Shown here: positions 24,508 through 31,987 of the stretch, in pieces
Numbering within the stretch: position 1 is the stretch's first letter
How the letters are laid out: every line of letters starts with the position of its first letter
Origin: a virus
Length of the DNA stretch: 41,874 bases
Virus record (IMG/VR): IMGVR_UViG_3300046170_000170
Coordinates: 1-41,874 of that record
Direction: 5' to 3' (one strand)
The notes under the pieces: model-generated
Databases searched by the model: none
Seen by the model: the letters and a program-made list of their open reading frames with translations, nothing else
What the model was told of the DNA's origin: nothing
Translations under genes and position numbers: made by a program

Positions 24508-25458
24508 CTACCACACCCATATCTCTACATAGCCGCTCTCGCCTGGTTGCTCACCATCACTGGTTCCTGATGACGCACCACCAGCGCCAAGAGAAAATGC
24601 GAGTGTTTGACCGCCCACATTGGAGCCTGTCACATACTTCACGACCATGTTGCCGTTCCGGCCATCGTGGCCTGTGATGTCGAAGTTTCCTGAGGATGCA
24701 CCGCCAGTTGCGCCACCACCTTTGATTACGTCACCGCCGCTGTCTCCAGTGGATAATGTGCCGTTATAAGTTCCGTCACCGTTGCCAGCGATACCACCTT
24801 TGGCGTCTATGGAAATGCCCAAGGTTGAGTTGGTGACTGTGGTGTTACCTCCGTTAGAGCCAGTCAAATTAGAGTTGCCACTTCCGGGGCCGCGAGTTCC
24901 ACCGCCACCACCAGCACCCGCTGCACGAATTAGGACAGCCTGTGCGCCGCTGGGTATTGCGTAGGATGTGCCAGAAGTCTTGATCGTGATGACTTGGGGA
25001 TATCCGGCCACATTGTTCACGGCAGTGGTGACTGTATTGATCTGGGTCTGCACGTTACTTGTGACACCATCCAGATAGCCAAGTTCCGTGCTGGTGACCG
25101 CTGAGACTGCGACTTTGCCGCTGCCGTCTGAAATAAGGGCGCGAGATGCTGTGAGATCGGTGTCGTCAATAGTGGTCGCTGCACCTGTGATGGTAGCTTG
25201 CTTGGCGTTGAGCTGGGTCTGGATACCGCTGGTGACGCCAGTGACGTAGTTCAACTCTGCGGTTGATGCTGTTGCGCCATCCAGCTTGTTTAGTTCAGCT
25301 TGGGTTGATGTGATTGCGCCGGTTACGTTGGGGAACGTGGCTTTCACAGCGGTCTTGATGTTGCGGAGATGATCATCGGCCTGTTGCAATCCGTCTGTGG
25401 ACACAGGATTCGATGCAACCAAATCGCTGATGAAGTTGACTGGGGATTCGAGGGCCAT
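24508..25458 (-). CDS. Tail fibre with glycine-rich receptor-binding tip, 316 aa
   Basis: The start at 25458 (MALESPVNFISDLVASNPVS) follows AAAGGAT; a longer reading to 25614 lacks similarity to fibre starts. Residues 1-55 are the conserved podovirus fibre N-terminus (GLQQADDHLRNIKTAVKATF). Several trimer-type repeats follow (AELNKLDGATASTAELNYVT, TELGYLDGVTSNVQTQI). The last 150 residues form a poly-Gly domain (AAGAGGGGGTRGPG ... GDVIKGGGATGGASSG) like receptor-binding adhesins, ending in EIWVW. It is the first gene of the late unit after promoter copy 4 and the most likely host-range determinant. Confidence 0.85.
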   Translation of the reverse strand: MALESPVNFISDLVASNPVSTDGLQQADDHLRNIKTAVKATFPNVTGAITSTQAELNKLDGATASTAELNYVTGVTSGIQTQLNAKQATITGAATTIDDTDLTASRALISDGSGKVAVSAVTSTELGYLDGVTSNVQTQINTVTTAVNNVAGYPQVITIKTSGTSYAIPSGAQAVLIRAAGAGGGGGTRGPGSGNSNLTGSNGGNTTVTNSTLGISIDAKGGIAGNGDGTYNGTLSTGDSGGDVIKGGGATGGASSGNFDITGHDGRNGNMVVKYVTGSNVGGQTLAFSLGAGGASSGTSDGEQPGESGYVEIWVW

Positions 25459-25779
25459 TGGGAGATCCTTTGGGTTTTGAAAGTTGGCCTCCCGTTGAAG
25501 ATGTCTGACAACAACAACAACAAGACCAACCTTTAACCACTTTTTGAAATTGAATGAGATTTTGACCCACTGGGGGCCGACATCGAGCCAGATGGAACCA
25601 GATCGAATGAGCAAGACGCGCTAAGTCACTGATATCGTTGGATGCCGATGGTCATGTGAGTAAAGATCACATGACTGGCAGCGCCGATCATGGGCAGACA
25701 TTAGCGATCATCAGAAATTTGTTGGGATAAGGCTGATTTTCTTCGATGCAAATCGGGATGTGTGCGTTAAGGTTTTGAG
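25459..25779. other. Intergenic region between fibre gene and plus-strand gene
   Basis: This 321-base stretch has no supported gene. It holds an (ACA)n run at 25508-25523, an inverted repeat at 25651-25675 and a plain A/T-rich approach to the plus-strand gene. The transcript from promoter copy 4 must cross it to reach the late genes, so it also forms part of the late leader. Confidence 0.6.
25651..25675. promoter_or_regulatory. Inverted repeat GTCATGTGA-n7-TCACATGAC
   Basis: Two perfect 9-bp half-sites are separated by GTAAAGA. The half-site is identical to arm-like repeats a and b around attP. No T-run follows, so it is not a simple terminator. It may bind the same protein as the attP repeats. 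Confidence 0.5.
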
Positions 25780-26043
25780 ATGTCCAACAACCTCAACATG
25801 CGATTCACCAACGGCCTTTCGCCCTCCTATAGAACCCGAAGACACCGCCGAAAGCAGCGTAATCTGCGGCTGACAGTGTTAGCTGCCGCTTTCCTGGCCA
25901 TAGGATATGTGGTGGTTTGCGTGGTGTTTAATCAGGAGTTGCTCCACATCCTGTCGATGATAGACACACTCACTCAAGAGAACTTTGGTTTCTCCTTGAT
26001 TGGGAGTGAGTTGGACGTGGATGGACTTCCCTCTGTTACCTAA
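25780..26043 (+). CDS. Plus-strand small membrane protein, 87 aa
   Basis: This is the clearest gene on the plus strand. The sequence begins MSNNLNMRFTNGLSPSYRTR, continues RRHRRKQRNLRLTVLAAAFL and has one strong membrane helix (about residues 30-52). A polar C-terminal half of about 35 residues follows. The positive-inside rule places the N-terminus in the cytoplasm. The ribosome site is modest (AAGG about 11 bases upstream). Its stop codon lies inside phage promoter copy 4, which fires in the opposite direction. Single-pass proteins of this kind in temperate phages may act in superinfection exclusion; no family is recognised. Confidence 0.6.
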   Translation: MSNNLNMRFTNGLSPSYRTRRHRRKQRNLRLTVLAAAFLAIGYVVVCVVFNQELLHILSMIDTLTQENFGFSLIGSELDVDGLPSVT

Positions 26044-26057
26044 GGTGGTCCCAGATT
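26039..26057 (-). promoter_or_regulatory. Phage RNA polymerase promoter, copy 4 (late)
   Basis: On the minus strand it reads AATCTGGGACCACCTTAGG. It matches the consensus except for TA in place of AT just before the final GG. It is the only phage promoter found upstream of the 25-kb structural and lysis unit, so it probably drives all late genes. It overlaps the stop codon of the plus-strand membrane gene. Confidence 0.78.
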
Positions 26058-26088
26058 CAACAAGGGCAAACAAAGTTCGAAATGGCAT

Positions 26089-26108
26089 TTGTATTGCATT
26101 TCATACAA
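26089..26108. promoter_or_regulatory. Inverted repeat TTGTAT-n8-ATACAA
   Basis: A 6-bp inverted repeat lies 32 bases upstream of late promoter copy 4, in A/T-rich DNA. It could be a repressor site. The evidence is the symmetry alone. Confidence 0.25.
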
Positions 26109-26218
26109 AAGAGGCTTATGTCTCTAATTGACTGCACCGGTCAAAAGCTGAGTGTTAGCAACAAAGGGTCATCAGAGACATCCCCGTTCGCGGGATAATC
26201 TGGTGACCATTTTTGTTT

Positions 26219-26386
26219 CTACCCTTGTTTGGGTTTCTCTTCATCTTCGATCTTCTGAACCGCCTGTTTGTATAGGTCCAAGAAGTATGAGAGAGGCCGC
26301 TTTTGATCCCGTTGTTCCGGTTTGTAGCCCAGTTTCTTGAGTGTCCTCTCCAACTTTGGGTCAGCCTTCCAAACGCTTTTGAGCAT
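26219..26386 (-). CDS. Small basic protein overlapping the 510-aa gene, 55 aa
   Basis: The ATG at 26386 reads MLKSVWKADPKLERTLKKLG, then YKPEQRDQKRPLSYFLDLYK and ends EDEEKPKQG. The composition is protein-like, with charged helices and regular hydrophobic spacing. GGAAAGTGG just before the ATG can serve as ribosome site. It overlaps the 3' end of the 510-aa gene by 26 bases in another frame. It may be a separate partner protein, or the true end of the 510-aa protein if that gene has a frame error. Not recognised. Confidence 0.5.
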   Translation of the reverse strand: MLKSVWKADPKLERTLKKLGYKPEQRDQKRPLSYFLDLYKQAVQKIEDEEKPKQG

Positions 26387-27893
26387 CCACTTTCCAATCG
26401 AACCAACCTGTGTGCTTCGGCCAACCTACCGCTGTAACCTCTCGCTTATCTTTGCTGTCGTTGATTGTGCAAATGATGCGGTTGGTCGGATTGCCATGGT
26501 CATCATAGACATGCTCAATGGGGTTCAGACGCAGCCTTTGTCTGTTGGTCATGTCCAAGCCACACCGGACAGCAAGCGTGGAATCCACGTGTCTTGGGTA
26601 GACTGTCTTGAGTTTTCCTGAGTCACCCTCAAGCCGTTCGGCGGCTATCGCCATTCCTGTGACAACTACTGGCCATTGAGTTTGCGACTCAAGGTAGTCC
26701 CACCTCTTCACCAGCAGTTCAATATCCTCTGCCATCAAGGTTTGGAACTCGTCTGGAAAGCTGTCCAGCTTACCCTGTGCCTCTTGGTAGGAACGCTCCC
26801 ATTCATCGGCGACCATAGAAGCCTTTTTGTGTTCATCTTGGGCAACCTTGGTCAATGCTCTTTGCTTCTGGGCATCTTCTTTTGCCATGACGGCCTCTCG
26901 ACGATCATGGCTTGTGATTTTCTGCTGGAGATGTCCAAACATTTCGATTTCCGTGAGCATCGTGTAAGGCTGGAGCTTGTCTAGCGTCCCATCGTCAATA
27001 GTAATGTCCACGAACCTCCCCTCGTCATTCGCCAACACATAGCAATCACGGCCTTTGAGGAGTGGCAGCTTTTTCCGAAATAACCTCAGAAAACGGGGGT
27101 GTGCGGGTTCTTCGAACTCAAGTGTGCCATGCAGCCGCATGTGTTCATTCAGATCGTCTGGATCGATTGTTCCTTCATCATCCAGTGGGATGTCATCAAT
27201 AACGAAGCCAGAGATGAAAGCGTTACACTCCGCTCCCCTACCTTCAATCACGTTGAAGTCAACCAAGGTGCCGAACGGCGCCCATGCGAACCCTCTGGTT
27301 CCAAGCGGCGGCTTCCGGTCTATCCTTTCCTTATCTTCCTTGTAGGTGCGTTTCTGTTCGTCCGACCTCAGTCGTTCGTTCTGCATACGATTGTACCAAG
27401 CCATTTCATTGGCAAAATCATGATCGTTCCGAAGAAGCTCCTGATACTCATCAAGGGGCATGTTTTCGACACGTTGATTCAGCTCATCCATTCGGACGAG
27501 GTCGTCGATGCGTTTGGAAGATGTTTCCTGCAAGTTGTCGCGAGACTTGTTCAGTCTGTCGATCACAAGGCTCTGCTCTGTAATAGTCTGAATGACCTTT
27601 GGGTCACCAGACTCCGGCCATTTGGCTGAGATGCCGTTGTCCAGATAGACATCAGAGAAATAGATTTCCTCCGCTGGTCTGCCGTAGTTGCCGGTGTTCT
27701 TGCTTGTCCGCAGTATCACCTCATGCCCAATCAGCTCGACCATTTTGTCATAGATTTCATCTGCACGTGGGTACTTGTTGCGGTTGATCTTCCGGTAGTC
27801 GCCTTCCTCGTTGTAGGCGTAGATCCAATCGACGAATCTTCTTGGTTCGGCCATCTTGCCAAATTTAAAATAGACAAAGTTGTCCCAGCTCAT
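26361..27893 (-). CDS. Unknown 510-aa accessory protein
   Basis: The ATG at 27893 follows AAGGAG. The N-terminal 90 residues look globular (MSWDNFVYFKFGKMAEPRRF, HEVILRTSKNTGNYGRPAEE). A charged helical stretch (about 105-195) follows, then a second globular part with GTRGFAWAPFGTLVDFNVIE, a Lys/Gln coiled coil (about 335-400) and a C-terminal beta-rich region ending GWPKHTGWFDWKVDAQ. No signal, membrane helix or enzyme motif is visible. It lies after the strong terminator of the replication unit and before late promoter copy 4, so it probably needs its own promoter. Position suggests an accessory or lysogeny-expressed gene; no family is recognised. Confidence 0.75.
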   Translation of the reverse strand: MSWDNFVYFKFGKMAEPRRFVDWIYAYNEEGDYRKINRNKYPRADEIYDKMVELIGHEVILRTSKNTGNYGRPAEEIYFSDVYLDNGISAKWPESGDPKVIQTITEQSLVIDRLNKSRDNLQETSSKRIDDLVRMDELNQRVENMPLDEYQELLRNDHDFANEMAWYNRMQNERLRSDEQKRTYKEDKERIDRKPPLGTRGFAWAPFGTLVDFNVIEGRGAECNAFISGFVIDDIPLDDEGTIDPDDLNEHMRLHGTLEFEEPAHPRFLRLFRKKLPLLKGRDCYVLANDEGRFVDITIDDGTLDKLQPYTMLTEIEMFGHLQQKITSHDRREAVMAKEDAQKQRALTKVAQDEHKKASMVADEWERSYQEAQGKLDSFPDEFQTLMAEDIELLVKRWDYLESQTQWPVVVTGMAIAAERLEGDSGKLKTVYPRHVDSTLAVRCGLDMTNRQRLRLNPIEHVYDDHGNPTNRIICTINDSKDKREVTAVGWPKHTGWFDWKVDAQKRLEG

Positions 27894-28001
27894 TCACGGC
27901 TCCTTGTGTTGGTATCATTATGATGGCTTGCAGCAAAAAGCGAAAGGTGCACAAGCCATGAAACTTCTATGAAATTTCGGTGAACAAAAGACGTTCTGGA
28001 T

Positions 28002-28127
28002 ATGGCGGCATTGAGACATGCCGAAAGCGACCAGGAGGACGCTGAGATCGTTGCAACCTTGTGTGCAGCGATGAGCTTTGGACGTTCCATGACTAAGCAT
28101 CGAGCGTTCCGCAGTAGTAGAACATAA
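28002..28127 (+). CDS. Possible plus-strand small protein, 41 aa
   Basis: The frame reads MAALRHAESDQEDAEIVATL, then CAAMSFGRSMTKHRAFRSSR and T. The composition is protein-like and the pattern 'D-A-E-I-V-A-T-L ... GRSMTKHRAF' faintly recalls a helix-turn-helix. There is no clear ribosome site, and the opposite strand also has a short open frame. It could be chance or a decayed regulator. Given its place in the island between two transcription units it is recorded with low confidence. Confidence 0.25.
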   Translation: MAALRHAESDQEDAEIVATLCAAMSFGRSMTKHRAFRSSRT

Positions 28128-28146
28128 CCAGAACAGAATCAAGATG

Positions 28147-28190
28147 AAAAAAAAGCCCCACTGGGAGGAGACACAAAAACCAGTGGGGCT
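28147..28190 (-). terminator. Strong rho-independent terminator after ThyX
   Basis: A perfect 11-bp stem (AGCCCCACTGG with CCAGTGGGGCT, 28154-28190) and a 15-base loop are followed on the minus strand by eight T residues. It ends the replication and nucleotide-metabolism unit 5 bases after the thyX stop. Confidence 0.95.
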
Positions 28191-28194
28191 GTAG

Positions 28195-28824
28195 TTAGGC
28201 TGACATCAATGCTCTCCAGCTTTCTGGGAACTTATCTTCGCAGAAGCTGTTGATATCAGCCGCAATGACCTGAGTTTCTTCTTGTGAGTGCGGATCAAGG
28301 CGCTGCCTGCACACCCTTACGAAGGCGTGAAGCGAGCCTGACCAGAACCATTCGGTCATCATAGTTTGGGGAAGAATTACACGGGCCATCTCTGGGGCTA
28401 CGCCCTGCTTGAGCAGCGCCTTGTAATTCTTGAAGGCCAGAAGGTGGGTCTGTTCCAGAATGAGCTTCGCTGTGTTCTGGTCTTCGATCTCTCCATCTGA
28501 GCCTTGTTTGCTGTTGGTGGGACGACCACGCCAAACGGTAGGATTGTGGAACTCAGGATCATCATCGACATAGCGCCGTGATACCTCATTCCAACTTAGT
28601 CCCACCTGATGCTTGACGAGCTGCCGTGCGACGAACAACGGTGCCTTGATGCGAAACTGAAGGAAGCAGTGGGCAAATGGTGACCAATGCCCATGCTCCG
28701 CAAGATACTTGATCAGTTTCTCGTCTCTTTCATCAAGGTCGATGCTGGTCTTGTTGAAGGACACCCTTGCGGTATTCACCACAGTCAGGTCGCTTCCCAT
28801 GTAGTCAACGAGGTCAACTTTCAT
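28195..28824 (-). CDS. thyX: Flavin-dependent thymidylate synthase
   Basis: ThyX makes dTMP from dUMP with methylene-tetrahydrofolate and FAD/NADPH. The 209-aa chain carries the signature around residues 67-85: RQLVKHQVGLSWNEVSRRY, with the His, Ser, Glu, Ser, Arg and Tyr positions of the family. ERDEKLIKYLAEHGHWSPFA precedes it, the usual N-terminal motif. Length fits phage ThyX (about 210-230). It is the last gene of the replication unit and overlaps the 69-aa gene by 11 bases. It complements the ribonucleotide reductase for dNTP supply. Confidence 0.96.
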   Translation of the reverse strand: MKVDLVDYMGSDLTVVNTARVSFNKTSIDLDERDEKLIKYLAEHGHWSPFAHCFLQFRIKAPLFVARQLVKHQVGLSWNEVSRRYVDDDPEFHNPTVWRGRPTNSKQGSDGEIEDQNTAKLILEQTHLLAFKNYKALLKQGVAPEMARVILPQTMMTEWFWSGSLHAFVRVCRQRLDPHSQEETQVIAADINSFCEDKFPESWRALMSA

Positions 28825-29023
28825 TTTCTATCCAGTCGAGCAGCTCAAGCCTGTCAGAGTGGACGGCCATTTTGTCCAGTTCACTCTGTATGGCTTCAAG
28901 GATGTCGCTGTGTTCGCCAATGCCAGCGGGGTTCGCCAGATACACCATGATGTTCGCATGATGTAACTGGACGTTGCCTTCGGCGTGAGCCTTGAGTGAT
29001 TTGATGATTCTGTCTTTCATCAT
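28814..29023 (-). CDS. Small helical protein between RNR and ThyX, 69 aa
   Basis: The ATG at 29023 has AAGGAG seven bases before it. The protein (MMKDRIIKSLKAHAEGNVQL, HHANIMVYLANPAGIGEHSD, ILEAIQSELDKMAVHSDRLE) is all helical. The motif 'H-x-x-N-I-x-(V)-YL-x-NP-x-GIGEH-x-DI' is often seen in a small protein encoded next to nucleotide metabolism genes of marine phages. Function not known; perhaps a regulator or partner of RNR or ThyX. Confidence 0.75.
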   Translation of the reverse strand: MMKDRIIKSLKAHAEGNVQLHHANIMVYLANPAGIGEHSDILEAIQSELDKMAVHSDRLELLDWIENES

Positions 29024-30741
29024 CCGCACTCCTTCTGCCCAGTCATCGGATCGATGAAGCAGGCTTCAGCTTTTGGCTCGTTGTCATTTTCAGCAGGCTT
29101 CACCTCATTGAGGATGCCGTAGCGTTTGCCGGCAGCTCTGAAGGTTGTGATGCCTTTGCATCCCTCCATCCATGCGTTGACGTAGAGTTTCTTGAAATCG
29201 TCATACGAAACATCGTCACCGACATTGCACGTCTTGGAGACGGCGCTGTCCACGAACTGCGATGCAAGCGCAAGAACGCTGAGGTGTTCCTCCTCTGTAA
29301 TCTCATTCGCTGTGAGTCCAGAGACGCCCTGCATGTAGGCATAATCTGATACCCGTTCGATCTGATGACCATCGAACTGCTGGATCGTCCTGTCATAGTA
29401 GAGACTGAACGGCGGTTCGATGCCGGAGCTGACATTGTCTGCTGTCAGGCTGATGGTGCCGGTTGGGGCAATGGATGTCAGGTGTGAGTTCCTGATGCCT
29501 GTGGCCGATATCTTGTCTTGGATCGAGGTGGGAAGGCTGTTGATGAACTCGCCTTGCGGGTACTTGTGACTGTCGAAAAGCGGGAATGGCCCCTTCTCTA
29601 TCGCCAAGTCTGCTGACGTGTCGTAGGTGGTATCACGGAGCATCCTGAGAACAGTCTCTGCAAAATCCATGAACTCTGGACTCGCATACGCCAGATTGAG
29701 CATTTCACCAGCGTTAGCCAAGCCTGTGACGCCAAGTCCCATCCGGCGCTTGTTTTTCGCCTCCTCTTCCTGTGCTGGAAGTGGGTAGATGGTGCGGTCA
29801 ATCACGTTGTCCATTGCACGGACTGTCGTCCTGATATCAGCAACGAACAGATCCTCGTTGAACGCCTGACGTTCCATATCCACGTACTTCGGCAGATTGA
29901 AACTACCCAGCAGACATGCGCCGTAAGGCGGCAAAGGCTGCTCACCACAGGGGTTTGTGGCCTCAATGGTCTCGCAGTACCAAAGATTGTTCATTCGATT
30001 GATAGTATCGATGAACAGTACCCCTGGCTCTGCCCAATCCCACGTGCTTCGCATGATCATGTCCCACAAGGCGACAGGATCTACTTCCTTGTAGACTTTG
30101 CCGTCATACCGCAGAGAAAAAGGTTCCTTCGATTCCAGATGCCGCATGAACTCATCGGTCACACCCACACTGACGTTGAAACCAGTGAGCTTGTCGCTGT
30201 TGTGTTTCGCTGTGATGAATTGCTCAATATCGGGGTGGTCAATACGAAGGACACCCATTTGGGCGCCCCTTCGGTGACCTGAGCTGGCAATCGTCTGACA
30301 TACTGAGTCAAAGATGCCCATGAAGCTGACGGGGCCGCTGGAAAGGCTGTCGAGGCTTTTGATTCTGTCGCCTCTTGGCCGTAGGCCGCTGAAGTCATAG
30401 CCGATTCCACCGCCGCGGCGCATGGTTTCGGCAGCTTCTGTTGCCTTCTCCATAATGCTTTCCATCGAATCAAGTATTTTTCCGCTGACGAAGCAGTTGA
30501 AAGCTGTCGTCTGACGAGCTGCTCCCATCGCGTTCTGCACCCGTCCTGCGGGTAAGAACCGCATATTGCGGAGTGCGTCCTTGAAATCCTCAAAGTGTTC
30601 TGGGGTATCCTTCAGCGTGTCTGCTATCCGAACCACCTTTGAGTAGAAATCCTCACCCGTCTGGCGGTACTTCTGGGCGTCGATCTCTTCGGATAAAGGC
30701 AGAGACGGCCCGTAGTGTTGATTGTGTTTGTTTCCGTTCAT
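29020..30741 (-). CDS. nrdJ: Ribonucleotide reductase, class II (B12-dependent)
   Basis: The enzyme reduces ribonucleotides to deoxyribonucleotides using adenosylcobalamin. The active site is readable: C83 in AFNCFVSG and C276 in GACLLGSFNL form the reducing pair. N263, C265 (thiyl) and E267 lie in ATNPCGEQPLP. The C-terminus ends in a C-x(11)-C tail (EACFIDPMTGQKECG) expected to relay electrons. No partner beta subunit or NrdE/F gene is present, which supports class II. At 573 aa it is shorter than host enzymes, as usual for phage forms. It overlaps both neighbours by 4 bases. Confidence 0.95.
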   Translation of the reverse strand: MNGNKHNQHYGPSLPLSEEIDAQKYRQTGEDFYSKVVRIADTLKDTPEHFEDFKDALRNMRFLPAGRVQNAMGAARQTTAFNCFVSGKILDSMESIMEKATEAAETMRRGGGIGYDFSGLRPRGDRIKSLDSLSSGPVSFMGIFDSVCQTIASSGHRRGAQMGVLRIDHPDIEQFITAKHNSDKLTGFNVSVGVTDEFMRHLESKEPFSLRYDGKVYKEVDPVALWDMIMRSTWDWAEPGVLFIDTINRMNNLWYCETIEATNPCGEQPLPPYGACLLGSFNLPKYVDMERQAFNEDLFVADIRTTVRAMDNVIDRTIYPLPAQEEEAKNKRRMGLGVTGLANAGEMLNLAYASPEFMDFAETVLRMLRDTTYDTSADLAIEKGPFPLFDSHKYPQGEFINSLPTSIQDKISATGIRNSHLTSIAPTGTISLTADNVSSGIEPPFSLYYDRTIQQFDGHQIERVSDYAYMQGVSGLTANEITEEEHLSVLALASQFVDSAVSKTCNVGDDVSYDDFKKLYVNAWMEGCKGITTFRAAGKRYGILNEVKPAENDNEPKAEACFIDPMTGQKECG

Positions 30742-31728
30742 TTGGTCTCCAATTCATTTTCTATGGTTTGCTTGATTGTCAGGCCGATACGCATCGCTAT
30801 CTGTGGAACGATTGCGTTTCCTAAGCCTCTAAGTCTGTCCACCCGCTTGGGTATCCCATGAGCCACTCGACCCACTGCGGGTTCAGTGACCCACCAGTCT
30901 TCTCTGGGTTGCTGGTGTATTGGACGGCTACGTCCAGCGTATCCATCGACACTTTGCCGTTCCTGATCCGACCTCCCTGGTAGCCACCCTTGTGGTCTCT
31001 GCTGGTCGGTGTCGGCCACATTGATTTCGCTGCTTGGACTCTCAGGCTGTACTTTGTCGCCAGATGATCTGTCTTCATCTCCCATTCGGTCAGTTCGGCG
31101 TGTTTCGCCTCCTGTGCCAGTGGGGTCGGCCACAGCCTCACGTCCTGCCTCAAGTCTCTGCTCCCACCACCTTTGGATGGCGGTCTGGAGGTTCCTTTGC
31201 TGTTCGCTGCAATCGGGGTCGCCCACAATGGCGGCGATGATGAACACTCTGTCTCGTCTGTGGTTGGCATCGACACCGCAAGCTGGAAGAACAAACGCCC
31301 TTGAGGCGTAGCCTTCGGCTTCCAAGTCAGCCAGCACCTTGTCGAGACCCAATGCGATGTGGCCATGAACATTTTCGAAAACGCACCAAAGGGGTCTTTT
31401 GAGTGCAAACAATTTCGCGGATGTACGGCCAGATGTGCCGGTCATCTGCTTCGCCTTTGCGCTGCCCAGCTTGGCTGAACGGCTGGCATGGGTATCCGGC
31501 TGTGATGATGTCACAGTCGGGGATTCTGGTTGGGTCATTCGCGAGTTCCTTCACGTCTTTTTCTATTGGCACGTCTGGCCAATGCTTTTTCAGAACTTGC
31601 CGGCACCATTGTTCGGTGTCGCAAAACAAAACGGGCTGAGATAACCCAGCCCATTCAAATCCTAAGGAGAAACCTCCGATGCCGCTGCACAGGTCAACGT
31701 GGCGCAGCATCGGGGTCTCCATCGTCAA
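30738..31728 (-). pseudogene. dcm: DNA cytosine-5 methyltransferase, frame broken near 31408
   Basis: The N-terminus carries motif I (HVDLCSGIGGFSLGFEWAG) and the catalytic motif IV with PCQPFSQAGQRKG, then loses frame. The neighbouring frame continues RPLWCVFENVHGHIALGLDK (motif VI ENV), then HRRDRVFIIA (motif VIII) and ends with motif X (LRGLGNAIVPQIAMRIG). Dropping one T of the triplet at 31407-31409 gives REIVALKRPLWCVFENV and a 329-aa enzyme. It would methylate phage DNA against host restriction. A third frame (30821-31250) also encodes family-like sequence, described separately. Confidence 0.85.
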
Positions 31729-31987
31729 TCAGACGATTGAGATACCAACGGGCTTTCAGCCAATCGTCACGGTTGTCTTTGTGCTTCAGCTCGCAACGCC
31801 ACAGATACTTCATTGCTGATCCACGGCAGTAAGCGCGAAAGCCATCGGGGCCAAGAGCACTTTCGATTGCATCAATGCACTCAACGGCGCCCTGATTGTA
31901 GTGTGGTGGGCTGTTCACCATGTCAGGCTGGGGGCCAGCAGCCATTCTCCTCATGTATTCTTCGTGTCCTATGTGTCCGGTGTCCAA
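31694..31987 (-). CDS. DUF3310 protein (T7 gp1.7-like nucleotide kinase family), 97 aa
   Basis: The motif SPPHYNQGAVECIDAIESAL and the second part AYCRGSAMKYLWRCELKHKD, then DDWLKARWYLNRLI, define DUF3310. This domain forms the C-terminal part of T7 gp1.7, which phosphorylates dTMP and dGMP in T7. Whether the short form is active as a kinase is not known. It starts within the end of the exonuclease gene (19-base overlap) and overlaps the methyltransferase by 35 bases. Confidence 0.85.
   Translation of the reverse strand: MDTGHIGHEEYMRRMAAGPQPDMVNSPPHYNQGAVECIDAIESALGPDGFRAYCRGSAMKYLWRCELKHKDNRDDWLKARWYLNRLIDDGDPDAAPR

Larger units (their letters stand above)
27894..28194. other. Intergenic leader of the accessory island
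   Basis: This 301-base gap holds the replication terminator, one weak plus-strand reading frame (28002-28127) and a -10-like CATAAT on the minus strand at 27922-27917, about 25 bases before the start codon of the 510-aa gene. A -35 element is not clear. No phage promoter copy is present. Confidence 0.5.

Noticed and set aside
27890-28090. Minus-strand 66-codon frame before the 510-aa gene
   Set aside because: Composition is not protein-like (Ser/His/Leu mixture without pattern), the ribosome site is absent and it would overlap the start signals of the 510-aa gene.
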